A program made the position numbers and the translations under genes. A stretch of 64,000 bases of DNA from Pseudomonadota bacterium. GTDB lineage: Bacteria > Desulfobacterota > Desulfobulbia > Desulfobulbales > SURF-16. The stretch is from positions 1 to 64,000 of the forward strand of contig JAHIVT010000031.1 of assembly GCA_018816555.1 (NCBI GenBank). The letters are read 5' to 3'. How positions within the stretch are numbered: the stretch's first letter is position 1; each line of letters opens with the position of its first letter. Shown here in pieces: positions 32,878-41,569 of this stretch. The notes beneath the pieces were generated by a model. It worked only from the letters and a program-made list of their open reading frames with translations, was not told the DNA's origin and searched no databases.

Positions 32878-33877
32878 TTTGCGGAAAATCTTTTTTGGGC
32901 TTCTGTGCACCGGCTGTTTCGGTACGACATGTAATCCCGGGGCCCAGGCAGCTGACTGTGCTTTGTTTCTGCATGATCTCGGCAAGCTCAAGGGGATGAT
33001 GCAGAGACAGGAACTCCTTACCCGGGCCATCACGGAGTGCCCGGATGATTATCAGATCAACTACTACTATGCCTATCATCTGGAGAGGTTGCGCCGGTAT
33101 GATCAGGCACTGCATTATTATGAGGCCGCAATAAGAATGCAGCCTGATTTTGCCAAGGGTTACTTCGGCATGGGAGATGTCTATCTGGCCCTGGGCAAGA
33201 ATAAGACTGCCATTGATTCATTCAGCAAGGGCTTGAGCCTTGACCCGGATAATGTCTGGGCCAAAAGGTCCTATCAGAAGGCACTGCAGCAGGATAAGTC
33301 AGGATCCCATGGTCGGCATGAGGAGACCGGTTGGGAGGCGAAGCCCCAGGAGGAGCCAAAGGAGGTGGTTGCTGCCGTAAAAGAGGATACCCAGGCTGTG
33401 CCGCCGGCCCAGGACACTGTTCAGGCAAAGCCGGCGGCAGAAGAGGATTCATCTTCGCCATTGACCGCCGAGGGTTTTGTCCAAAGCATGACAGGTGATA
33501 CGGGGCAGCAGGACACCGGAGGTCAGGGACATGTGCTCAGTATGCAGATTCAGTTTGAGATATCCTCCGGAGAGCTGACAGAAGAGGCAAAGGCAATGCT
33601 TGACAGCGTGGTGTGCAAGGCATTGCAGAGTCCGGAACTGCAGGGCCGCGGCTTTGAGGTGGCGGGACATACCGATAACAGCGGCACCCCGGAAATGAAT
33701 ATGTACTTTTCCAAGATACGGGCAATGCGGGTCAGAGATTATCTCGTTGAGCACTGTGGGGTTGCCACTGCCAGACTCAGCGTGGTCTATTACGGTCAGG
33801 AGAGGCCGGCATTCCCCAATACCAGCAGAAAGAACCGCATGTTGAACAGGAGAGTCGAATTCAGGCTGTTGCCGTAA
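32864..33877 (+). CDS. TPR and OmpA-domain envelope protein
   Basis: This 337-residue protein has a hydrophobic leader with several Cys (FFGLLCTGCFGTTCNPGAQA), which suggests export and perhaps a lipoprotein. Two or three TPR units lie at about 55-150 (YDQALHYYEAAIRMQPDFAKGYFGMGDVYLALG). A Glu/Ala-rich linker follows. The C-terminal OmpA domain (GFEVAGHTDNSGTPEMN ... SVVYYGQERPAFPNTS) should bind peptidoglycan. It overlaps the haem-sensor gene by 14 bases. Confidence 0.82.
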   Translation: MDGISLRKIFFGLLCTGCFGTTCNPGAQAADCALFLHDLGKLKGMMQRQELLTRAITECPDDYQINYYYAYHLERLRRYDQALHYYEAAIRMQPDFAKGYFGMGDVYLALGKNKTAIDSFSKGLSLDPDNVWAKRSYQKALQQDKSGSHGRHEETGWEAKPQEEPKEVVAAVKEDTQAVPPAQDTVQAKPAAEEDSSSPLTAEGFVQSMTGDTGQQDTGGQGHVLSMQIQFEISSGELTEEAKAMLDSVVCKALQSPELQGRGFEVAGHTDNSGTPEMNMYFSKIRAMRVRDYLVEHCGVATARLSVVYYGQERPAFPNTSRKNRMLNRRVEFRLLP

Positions 33878-33918
33878 CTCCACGTATCTGCTGCCCAGAG
33901 GGTTTTTCGGCCGCTTTT

Positions 33919-34641
33919 TCAGAAGATTCTTTTCCAGCTCTGGCCGGCGTTAAACAGATCCTTCAGGTTGACCAGCCCCTGGACCTTCAATTTCTTGGCG
34001 AGATAGATAAAGAGATAGGCCGTCTGCAGGGCATCCTGCAGGGCATCATGCTGTGAAAAGGGGGGAAGCCCGTAGGCATTGCTCAGGTCCGCCAGATTAT
34101 AGGAAATCTGCAGGTTAAACTGGTCGTGGTAATTCTCCCAGCAGGTTTCGGTATAGACCTGGGCCAGGCGCATGGTATCCATACAGGGATTTTTGATGGT
34201 GGAGCGGAAAATCTTTTTTGCCGCCTGATTGATAAATCCCACATCAAGACTGACGTAATGTCCAACCAGCAGGGAAGGACCGCAGAATTCGATGAACTTC
34301 GGCAGGATGTCCTTCAAGGTCGGGGCGTGGGCAAGTTGTTCAGGGGTAAGGCGATGGAGCAGGGTGCTGTCTGTAGCGTCTATAATTTTATGCGGTTTGA
34401 TTAAGGAATAAAAGGTCTCGCCGGCAACAATCTTCAGATCCCTGACATGAACGGCGCCAATGGAGACGATTTCATCCTTGCTGCTCAGACCGGTCAGTTC
34501 GGTATCGAAAACGACAAAATTATAAAACTCAAGCGGCTGGTTCTGATCAATATCCTTGAACCAGCTGTGATTTTGCGTAAAAGCAGGATGTTCTTTTTTC
34601 TCTTTGCCGCCGGAAAAAGGCCACAGATGCAAGATTCCCAA
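33919..34641 (-). CDS. DnaQ-family 3'-5' exonuclease (Pol III epsilon-like)
   Basis: This 240-residue DEDDh exonuclease has FVVFDTELTGLSSKDEIVSIG (ExoI, DxE), LLVGHYVSLDVGFINQA (ExoII) and a C-terminal HDALQDALQTAYLF (ExoIII, HxxxxD). It lies 11 bases after a cNMP/CBS/DUF294 gene, a pairing that recurs in many proteobacteria. It is not the replicative epsilon subunit by context; a role in nucleotide or RNA/DNA turnover under control of its partner is likely. Confidence 0.88.
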   Translation of the reverse strand: MGILHLWPFSGGKEKKEHPAFTQNHSWFKDIDQNQPLEFYNFVVFDTELTGLSSKDEIVSIGAVHVRDLKIVAGETFYSLIKPHKIIDATDSTLLHRLTPEQLAHAPTLKDILPKFIEFCGPSLLVGHYVSLDVGFINQAAKKIFRSTIKNPCMDTMRLAQVYTETCWENYHDQFNLQISYNLADLSNAYGLPPFSQHDALQDALQTAYLFIYLAKKLKVQGLVNLKDLFNAGQSWKRIF

Positions 34642-34652
34642 GTTCGTCCCTT

Positions 34653-36584
34653 TTAAATATCGCGTAAATGAAATTGCAGATTCAGGCTCGACTGAATTTT
34701 CCTGATTACCTCAAAGGCCTCTTTCAGCGTTTTTTTCTCAAGATCAGAGAGGTCGGCAGGGTTGATATAATTGTGCGGCTGTATGCCCTCTTCCAGCAGA
34801 TGCAGCTGGTGGATCAGGCGGAGCTGCATGAGAAATTCATAAGCTTCCACCGTTTCGTTGTAGAGTTCCTGGGAAATATGCCGATGTTCGTAAAGCAGCT
34901 GCAGGCGGCCCAGGGTGTTTGTTTCGGCAATACCGTATTTGAGCGCCATGATTCTGGCAAAATCAACAAAAGGGACCAGTCCGCTTTCCTTGAGGTTCAA
35001 TCTATTTTTATGATCGCCGTTTTTTTCCACGATGAAATTTTTGAAAAAGGAAAGCGGGGGACGGGATTTGAGACAGAATTTGGCCAGATGGGTCAAGAAT
35101 ATTTCCTGCTTCGGCGCTATGGCGCATAGATGCTTTCTTAAATTTCTGGCCAGACTTTCATCGCCGTAGCCTGATCGGAAATCAAAAAAGATGGTGGTGT
35201 TTAATAACTCCTGGGGATCCGGGGTGATCATCCACTGGTCAAAGGTCTTGGTCCAGTCGCTCAGATTTTTGCGCAGGTCAATGTTCGAGGCCATGATATT
35301 GCCGGGGCAGCGTGGATAGCCGCAGTGCACCAGGTGCTCGATAACCTCGTCCGAGAAAATTCTGAAATATTCGATGGTGTTCCGTTTCCTGGTTTCGTCT
35401 TGCGGCATTTCAAAGATCAGGGCATTGTCCTGATCCGTGCGGAATGTCTGCTCACGTCTTCCTTCACTGCCCATGAGCATCCAGCAGAACTTGACTGGTG
35501 GAGCCCCCATTTTTTCAATCATCAGAGTCAGCAGACGATCAAGAATCTGATCGTTTAAGATGGTGATCATTCTGGTGATATTGTTGGCCTTTGCGCCCTC
35601 TTCGATCAGTGATCTGACCACCAGCGGAACCTTCATGGACAACTGATAGAGATCTTCCGCCCTGCGCTGGGCGAGAATTTCCCGGAAAAGATAGAGGGGG
35701 GAAGTTCCCTGCAGAACCATGATGTCATGGGTGGTTACCACGCCGGTAATCTTTCCCTGCTTCTTAATGGCCAGATGGTGGATACGGTTGCTCATCATTC
35801 TCAGCAGGGCATCGAAGCAGACGGCGTGGGACTCGATGGTCTGTACTGGTTTGGCCATAATCCATTTGACCATGGTCTGGTAGTCAAGCCCCTGGGCGAC
35901 AACCCTGGTGCGCAGATCCTTATCCGTGATAATGCCGATGATCTCACCTGAGCTGTCTTTTACCAGCAGTGAGCCGATATGCAGCTGGGCCATGCGGATG
36001 GCGGCATTCTGCACGGTATCCTCGCTGTCGATGGTTTGCGGTTCGCCCTTGACCACGGCTCCCACCTGAGCGCTGAAGAGATAGAGTGAACCCTCAGTCC
36101 TGGTTGAGACACGATGCTGGCGCAATTCTTTATATGCCGTCCTCACCAATTTATCAGACATACTGCGCAGAAAGTAGGTGGTAACCTTGGGCGCTGAATG
36201 CAACAGATCCATGAATGCTTCCTTGTGGAAGAGGAAGCAGAAGGTGTCCTCCACGGTCTCCACATTGAGATTGGCCGTTGTATTCTGAATAATGGGCAAA
36301 GCCCCGAAGTATTCCCCTTCACCGCGGAAGTCTTTCAAGGTAACCTGGTCTTGCTCGTCTTTCAGGTAACTCTTGACGCCTCCCTTCTGGATAAGGTGAA
36401 AATGGGTGACTTCAGTGGTGTCCTGTTTGAAAATAAGGGTATTCTTCGGGTAAAAATCAATGATGCACTGGCGAGCCAGTCTCTTAAGGGTATCATTGTC
36501 AAGTTCATTAAAGGGCAAGGTCTTTTTCAGGAATTCGAGAACGATTTCAGGTGATATTGCATGGACATCATTTTTATGTGGCAT
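34653..36584 (-). CDS. cNMP-binding / CBS / DUF294 nucleotidyltransferase-like regulator
   Basis: This 643-residue signalling protein has a cyclic-nucleotide-binding domain at about 10-130 and two CBS domains at about 175-300 (GSLLVKDSSGEIIGIITDKDLR, then KKQGKITGVVTTHDIMVL). A DUF294 putative nucleotidyltransferase follows (WMLMGSEGRREQTFRTDQDNAL, with the G-S and DxD-like residues), then a helical DUF294_C domain. Relatives are often annotated as signal-transduction proteins paired with a DnaQ-like exonuclease, as here. The target of any nucleotidyl transfer is not known. Confidence 0.88.
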   Translation of the reverse strand: MPHKNDVHAISPEIVLEFLKKTLPFNELDNDTLKRLARQCIIDFYPKNTLIFKQDTTEVTHFHLIQKGGVKSYLKDEQDQVTLKDFRGEGEYFGALPIIQNTTANLNVETVEDTFCFLFHKEAFMDLLHSAPKVTTYFLRSMSDKLVRTAYKELRQHRVSTRTEGSLYLFSAQVGAVVKGEPQTIDSEDTVQNAAIRMAQLHIGSLLVKDSSGEIIGIITDKDLRTRVVAQGLDYQTMVKWIMAKPVQTIESHAVCFDALLRMMSNRIHHLAIKKQGKITGVVTTHDIMVLQGTSPLYLFREILAQRRAEDLYQLSMKVPLVVRSLIEEGAKANNITRMITILNDQILDRLLTLMIEKMGAPPVKFCWMLMGSEGRREQTFRTDQDNALIFEMPQDETRKRNTIEYFRIFSDEVIEHLVHCGYPRCPGNIMASNIDLRKNLSDWTKTFDQWMITPDPQELLNTTIFFDFRSGYGDESLARNLRKHLCAIAPKQEIFLTHLAKFCLKSRPPLSFFKNFIVEKNGDHKNRLNLKESGLVPFVDFARIMALKYGIAETNTLGRLQLLYEHRHISQELYNETVEAYEFLMQLRLIHQLHLLEEGIQPHNYINPADLSDLEKKTLKEAFEVIRKIQSSLNLQFHLRDI

Positions 36585-36649
36585 TGGGAGCGTTTTCCAT
36601 TGTTAAACCTGCCGGGTGAGCAGGGATGTTTTCGTTGGGGTTAATAATC

Positions 36650-38437
36650 CTATATCTGGCTTATGGGAAAATCGGGACTATACTCATCAGAAGGGATTTT
36701 TCTTGCTTTATAACAATCCGATTTTGTAAATGAAGGTGCTGCGTCTTCCTCTGATGCATATTTTAGTCTAATCTGATCAAATTCCTTGTTTCGTACCATA
36801 AAGGCATCGATAATATCCGGTGCAAAGTGCCGGCCTTTTTCCTTGGCAATTATTTCCATGGCTTCCTCATGGGGGCAGGCTGAGCGGTATTTCCGCATGG
36901 TGGTCAGGGCATCATAGACATCGGCCAGGGCAACAATACGCGCGGCCAGGGGGATTTCTTCTTCCCGGAGACCATAGGGATATCCGGTGCCATCCCATTT
37001 TTCATGATGGAAATAGGCAATTGTTTTCGCCATGGCTAAAAAGGACTGTTCCACGGTATGGTCATCCACCGCTTTGAGTATATTGCCGCCGTAAGTAGTA
37101 TGCTGTTTAATAGCCTCATTTTCTTCAGGAGTGAACCTGGCCAGTTTGAGCAGTATTTCGTCGGGTATGCTTACTTTGCCGATATCGTGGAGGATAGAGG
37201 AATGGTAGAGATCTTCGATATACTGATTGTTTATATATTCTTTATATTCATCCCGGGTGGCCAGTTCTCTGGCAATGACCTGGCTGTATTCCCGGATCCT
37301 TTCCAGATGCTTGCCGGTATGCATATCCCTGTACTCGGACAGCTTGGCCAGGCCGAGAATGGTGGCGGTTCTTGTTTCCTGCACGGTATTCAGTGATTGC
37401 AGCAAATCGTTATCCAGTTTGAGACGGGTGGATATATCCCTGATGAGCATCTGGAAACCTACCAGTATTCCCTCTTTTCTGATACCGGTGGCATTGCATT
37501 CCACATTGAAGATAGTGTTGCCCTGGCTGATCAATCTGAACTGGCAGCCGGTGACATTTTCTCCCCGTCGGAGTTTGCTCAGCAGCTGGGACTGAACGAG
37601 AGAAATATCTGTGGGATGAACCAGGTTAAGAAAATCAATGTCCTGATCAGTTTCCTGCAGATGCAGATTGTTGTAGAATCTGGGATTTGCCAAAAGAACC
37701 TTGTTTCCCATATCAACAAGGATAACGTCGTCAATGATGTTTTCGTACAGATCCCGATAGCGGCTTTCGAATTCTTTCAGCTCATTGGTTCTCGTCTTAA
37801 CGTCATCCTCCAGCTTTCCTGCATAAAAACTTAATTTTTTCCCTATTGCCCTTTCTCTCATGCGCAGATTAAATTCGTTTATGCGAGCTTTACGTTCCGC
37901 ATTACTTTGTACGGCAATGATAATGATGAAGGTTATTAAAAAGAAAGAGTTGACGAGAAAGTCGTGAAAGGCGGAAATTGTCAGGGGGTTGAATATAAAA
38001 ATCGGTCCAGCATAGATGCCAAAAAGGATTGCGCCAAGTGTTGCGGTTTGTGGCATGGTCAGCGGGAAGATGGCGGCGAAAATAACAAGAATAAGGATGA
38101 GTCCTACGTAATAAAATGAGGAGAATCCACCCGTCTGGACAATCATGGGTGAAATGGTGAGCGCTGAGACGAAATAGGCAGTGGTTCCGAAGATGAAGGG
38201 GTATCGTTTATTGATGTCCCTGGAGTTGAGCAGAAGAACGAAAAGGCAGAAGAGAGAGCCGGATAGCCGCCAGACAAGAAATTTGCTGAAATAATGGCGG
38301 ACGGCTACATAATCAAGAACTGAAAAGAGTGGAAGCAATATGGCCACTGTCCAGAGAGTAACGTTGGCCCGTTGGTGAAGCAGGTCCTGTAGCTCCTGAT
38401 GATATATGGCACTGTATTCTGGTTTGATATCGTTCAT
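36650..38437 (-). CDS. Membrane PAS/HD-GYP c-di-GMP phosphodiesterase
   Basis: This 595-residue protein has six or so N-terminal helices (about 28-190), a short coiled coil, and a PAS domain near 225-340. The HD-GYP domain has HSSILHDIGKVSIP, then HHEKWDGTGYPYGL and ARIVALADVYDALTT. The HD and GYP residues are intact, so c-di-GMP hydrolysis is expected. It is a paralogue of the protein at 43846-45543, sharing the same architecture. It stands alone between a cNMP/CBS gene and a lipoprotein gene. Confidence 0.9.
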   Translation of the reverse strand: MNDIKPEYSAIYHQELQDLLHQRANVTLWTVAILLPLFSVLDYVAVRHYFSKFLVWRLSGSLFCLFVLLLNSRDINKRYPFIFGTTAYFVSALTISPMIVQTGGFSSFYYVGLILILVIFAAIFPLTMPQTATLGAILFGIYAGPIFIFNPLTISAFHDFLVNSFFLITFIIIIAVQSNAERKARINEFNLRMRERAIGKKLSFYAGKLEDDVKTRTNELKEFESRYRDLYENIIDDVILVDMGNKVLLANPRFYNNLHLQETDQDIDFLNLVHPTDISLVQSQLLSKLRRGENVTGCQFRLISQGNTIFNVECNATGIRKEGILVGFQMLIRDISTRLKLDNDLLQSLNTVQETRTATILGLAKLSEYRDMHTGKHLERIREYSQVIARELATRDEYKEYINNQYIEDLYHSSILHDIGKVSIPDEILLKLARFTPEENEAIKQHTTYGGNILKAVDDHTVEQSFLAMAKTIAYFHHEKWDGTGYPYGLREEEIPLAARIVALADVYDALTTMRKYRSACPHEEAMEIIAKEKGRHFAPDIIDAFMVRNKEFDQIRLKYASEEDAAPSFTKSDCYKARKIPSDEYSPDFPISQI

Positions 38438-38640
38438 TTTTGCAACGGAGATGATGAATTACGCAGAACATTTTTAATAAAGATGAGCATAACTTAAAAT
38501 TTTATGAAAATCTAGAAAAGCGTGGGATAATAACTTTTTAGGGCGCTATTTTGTGAAGCAGGGAAAAAAGGGGAAGGTGAATGGGGTGAACCAATAAAGT
38601 GTAGTAAAAGTATGGTATATGTTTGATAATTCTATATTTC

Positions 38641-39192
38641 TTACCTGATGGCGCGTTTTTTCTGTTCGAGTCTGATGTCAAGCATCTTCAGTTGATCAAT
38701 ATGGTATTTCATTGTCTGGTTTTCTTTATTCAAGGTATCAATTTCCTGACTAAGTAATGCGCATTTGTTCAGCAGTGAGGTTTTTTCGCCTTTAAGAAAT
38801 TCATGTTGTTTTCTGAGCTGTGCCAGTTGATTTATTTCATGCAGAATATTTCTGAGGTAGTCGATTTCGAGCCGTTCATTTCGTTGCGGCGGGGCAAGTT
38901 CTTCATAACGGTCAAGGGCCATAATCGCCTTGCCATAATCAGGAGCAGGGTTGTTGTTATGTGAATAGAGCAGGACCAGGAAATAATATGTTTCGGGTGG
39001 AACGGAATCTGTCACCCCGGCCTGCTTTTCTTCGATAATTTTTTCAAGAAATAAAATTTCATCAGCAATATTATTTTGTTGCAACGCCATATAATAATTC
39101 GTGGAATCTCCGAACAGATGTTTTTCAGCGCAACCGGTCGTTAAAGAGACAACAAAAAGCAGGGCAAAGACAAGTCTGGCAAAATCGAACAT
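38641..39192 (-). CDS. Putative lipoprotein with coiled coil
   Basis: This 183-residue protein has a signal peptide ending in a lipobox (VVSLTTGCAEK, Cys about residue 21). The second half is a heptad-rich coiled coil (about 115-175: FLKGEKTSLLNKCALLSQEIDTLNKENQ, given here as a description of the segment). The first half may be TPR-like. It follows the GGDEF gene by 31 bases. The arrangement of an envelope sensor with a small coiled-coil lipoprotein recalls QseE-QseG pairs, so it may modulate the sensor's periplasmic domain (inference). Confidence 0.65.
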   Translation of the reverse strand: MFDFARLVFALLFVVSLTTGCAEKHLFGDSTNYYMALQQNNIADEILFLEKIIEEKQAGVTDSVPPETYYFLVLLYSHNNNPAPDYGKAIMALDRYEELAPPQRNERLEIDYLRNILHEINQLAQLRKQHEFLKGEKTSLLNKCALLSQEIDTLNKENQTMKYHIDQLKMLDIRLEQKKRAIR

Positions 39193-39223
39193 GAAACCAA
39201 CACCTCGCGGTTAACACGGAATT

Positions 39224-40606
39224 CTATTTTATGACCTTGGGAATGAAGAATGTTTCCCTCGTGACATGCTCTGGTTTCTCACCTCTGCGGTTCACCAGGT
39301 AAACGCTGCCCGACAGCGATTTCGCATGTTCTTTCAGTTCTGCGGCAATCTCCGCTACTTCGATATGGTTCATCCTTCTTACATGTTCATTGGTAACAAC
39401 GGCAATGGAAATCGACATCAGAGGAAAACGAACTTTAAGTCCCTGGCGGGTCACGCCTTCGATATAGCCCCGTATCTTATCCTCTGGTTTGTAGAATGAC
39501 AGTACTTTCAGGTCAAATTCCCTGACGATTGTCTCGCATATTTTCTGGTAATTTGCGGGTTTGACAATTATGGCAAAATCATCCCCGCCAATGTGGCCGA
39601 CAAAATCATCATCTGTTCCATATTTCGTCACCGCATCCTTTATCAAATCCGCGGTTGCCCGGATCACCTCGTTGCCTTTCGCGTAGCCATAACGGTCATT
39701 AAATGATTTGAAGTTGTCTAAATCAAGCATGCAGAATGCCAGGTATAAGCCTGATTCCAAGCGTCTTTTTAGAATATTTTCTATGGCCACTCCCCCGGGT
39801 AGTCTTGTCAGAGGATTTGAGTCGATTTGCAATTCCTCCAACCTCCCCAACTTGCCGGTCATAAAGTTGAAGGCTTTGGCAAGTTCACCAAATTCATCCT
39901 GTGACTCGATTTCCGCCAGATGGGTGAATTTGCCTTGGGAGACAATTTCGGTTGCCTGTTTCAATTGTTTGATGGATTTTGAAACGCTTCGGGAAATAAC
40001 GGCAATGGCACCTAAACCCAGAAGGATCGCCAGGCCGGACAACATCAAAGTGGTGCGGAAGATGTTGATGCTGACGTTGCCGAATTTCAGCATTTTCTGT
40101 TGCTGGCTTTCTGTTGCGGTTTCTTCGATGGCCTGAATCAAGGATATGATCTCATCAAGCTTGCCTTCCATGAAGTGATCCCTCTCTGCCGCACTGCTTT
40201 GAGAGTTGTTACTTGCAGCAGTAAATTCCTGCTTGTATATTTCCTCGAATTCATCATGCAGAGAGGCAAGTTGGGCAATGGGGATACTTCTCTGTTCGGG
40301 CAGATCATAGACCCCGTCAATGAGGGTTTTAAAATCCTTGCCCCGTTGCCAGAACATTTCTTGCATTTCCGGGCTTTGTAAAATCAGAAATCTGCGGCCG
40401 TATGCTTCCTGTGCCAGAAGGTTATCAACCATTTTGTCCGAGAGTTGTACCAGTACGGCATCGTTTTTCAGTATATTCTTGTTTATTTTGTCAAGTTCCT
40501 GGAGGCCCTGAAGCGACATGGCGGCAATGAAAATCGTCACGAGAATAACCGGCATATAGCCGAGAATCATTTTTTCTTCCAAGGTTAACCGTAAAAGTCT
40601 TTTCAT
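39224..40606 (-). CDS. Membrane HAMP-GGDEF protein (diguanylate cyclase)
   Basis: This 460-residue protein has a first helix at about 13-33, a periplasmic four-helix sensor region to about 175, a second helix and HAMP (about 180-258). A GGDEF domain follows with NPLTRLPGGVAIE, LDNFKSFNDRYGYAKGNEV and the active-site variant GGDDF. The substitution is conservative, so activity is plausible. There is no clear RxxD inhibitory site. AGGT precedes the start. A long leader upstream (40607-40870) can form alternative hairpins, suggesting control by an RNA element. Confidence 0.85.
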   Translation of the reverse strand: MKRLLRLTLEEKMILGYMPVILVTIFIAAMSLQGLQELDKINKNILKNDAVLVQLSDKMVDNLLAQEAYGRRFLILQSPEMQEMFWQRGKDFKTLIDGVYDLPEQRSIPIAQLASLHDEFEEIYKQEFTAASNNSQSSAAERDHFMEGKLDEIISLIQAIEETATESQQQKMLKFGNVSINIFRTTLMLSGLAILLGLGAIAVISRSVSKSIKQLKQATEIVSQGKFTHLAEIESQDEFGELAKAFNFMTGKLGRLEELQIDSNPLTRLPGGVAIENILKRRLESGLYLAFCMLDLDNFKSFNDRYGYAKGNEVIRATADLIKDAVTKYGTDDDFVGHIGGDDFAIIVKPANYQKICETIVREFDLKVLSFYKPEDKIRGYIEGVTRQGLKVRFPLMSISIAVVTNEHVRRMNHIEVAEIAAELKEHAKSLSGSVYLVNRRGEKPEHVTRETFFIPKVIK

Positions 40607-41161
40607 TCATCTGACCTCACAAGAGCAATTTGGGAAATATTTTAATGTTCCCCTGAAAACAATTTAGTTATCTTTATATAGTGTGACGGGTAGTAAGAGT
40701 TATGGCAGAAGCTAAAACCTGCTGTAAGACCAAGGTTTATTCTTGGTTTTCTAGCAAGAATCGCGCCTGGATAGGTTGTAGTGGCGGGAATCTTTTTTGC
40801 GTCACGGGGGGAGCCGCATTTGTCCTTCAGCAAAACCTGTCATGGAGGTAACTCGTCGGTTCGTATGGAGATATTGCTCCTGGTTATGGAGGGAGACTTC
40901 AGTGAGGTCCTGTTCGCTTGTTGATTGCAACAATGCACATCTTCAATTCACCAAAAAAAGTATCATCATCAATGGTACTCGTTAAAGCTGCCAATTAAAA
41001 ATTAAAATTCTTTCATTTTCCTGCTTTTTTGGCCTTGAAATTGCTTAAAAAACAACAATATCTGCTCTTCTTTAAGAAGAACAGTATGACCGATTGTCAG
41101 GAAGTTATTTGTTGTTTCTTGAAATTGTTTCGTGCTAAATTTATGATGTGGAGGATGCAAT
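40607..41161. other. Long non-coding region between divergent genes
   Basis: These 555 bases separate the GGDEF gene (minus) from the small lipoprotein gene (plus). I see no gene. The left half, read on the minus strand, contains mutually exclusive hairpins (40729-40794). The right half is AT-rich toward 41162 and probably holds the plus-strand promoter. Confidence 0.5.
40729..40794 (-). ncRNA. Candidate structured leader RNA of the GGDEF gene
   Basis: On the minus strand three helices compete. AAGATTCCCGCC pairs with GGCGCGATTCTT (40783-40794 with 40756-40767, 10 of 12 pairs). ATTCTTG of the second arm can instead pair with CAAGAAT (40755-40761 with 40739-40745, perfect). CAAG of the latter can pair in ACCAAG/CTTGGT (40742-40747 with 40729-40734). 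A GACGCAAA sequence just upstream is also seen in c-di-GMP-I riboswitches, but other parts of that consensus do not fit. The family is unassigned. Confidence 0.3.
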
Positions 41162-41569
41162 TTGAATTATCGGATAGGAAACCTCATAAATCTTCTTGGT
41201 ATAAAAGCCTGTAGGGGAATATGTTTTTTTGCCCTGTCATTTTCTCTTGCCGCTTGCGCAGCGTATCAGCCGCCTTTTACCCATCACCTTGATCCTCGGA
41301 TGACCTTGGTTGATGTGTTGAGTACCGCGCAGGAAAAAGGGTATGGGGGCTACTGTGAGATTGCTGAGTATAAGGATTATCACTTGCTGTGCTTTAAGAA
41401 TGATGAAGGCGGGGATGATGTGTTTCTTGTGGTGAATGAAAGGGGAAACCCTATGCTGCGTACCTTGGAATACGGCAGAATCGACGAAGCAAAGCTTGTT
41501 AATTTTGTCGATGACCTTTTAATGCATGAGGGCGAGTTTGATTTGTTAGCTACTCTCACTGCTCAATAA
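41162..41569 (+). CDS. Small putative lipoprotein
   Basis: This 135-residue protein starts at TTG 41162 with GGAGG seven bases upstream. The leader ends in a lipobox (FFALSFSLAACAAY, Cys about residue 32). The mature part (HLDPRMTLVDVLSTAQEKGYGGYCEIAEYKD...) has two Cys and no family I recognise. The 3' end overlaps the convergent sigma-54 activator gene by 14 bases. Confidence 0.6.
   Translation: MNYRIGNLINLLGIKACRGICFFALSFSLAACAAYQPPFTHHLDPRMTLVDVLSTAQEKGYGGYCEIAEYKDYHLLCFKNDEGGDDVFLVVNERGNPMLRTLEYGRIDEAKLVNFVDDLLMHEGEFDLLATLTAQ

Noticed and set aside
40607-40870. Firm assignment as a c-di-GMP-I riboswitch
   Set aside because: Only the GACGCAAA segment matches. The GNRA loop, its receptor and the flanking conserved bases were not found, so it is kept as an unassigned structured leader.
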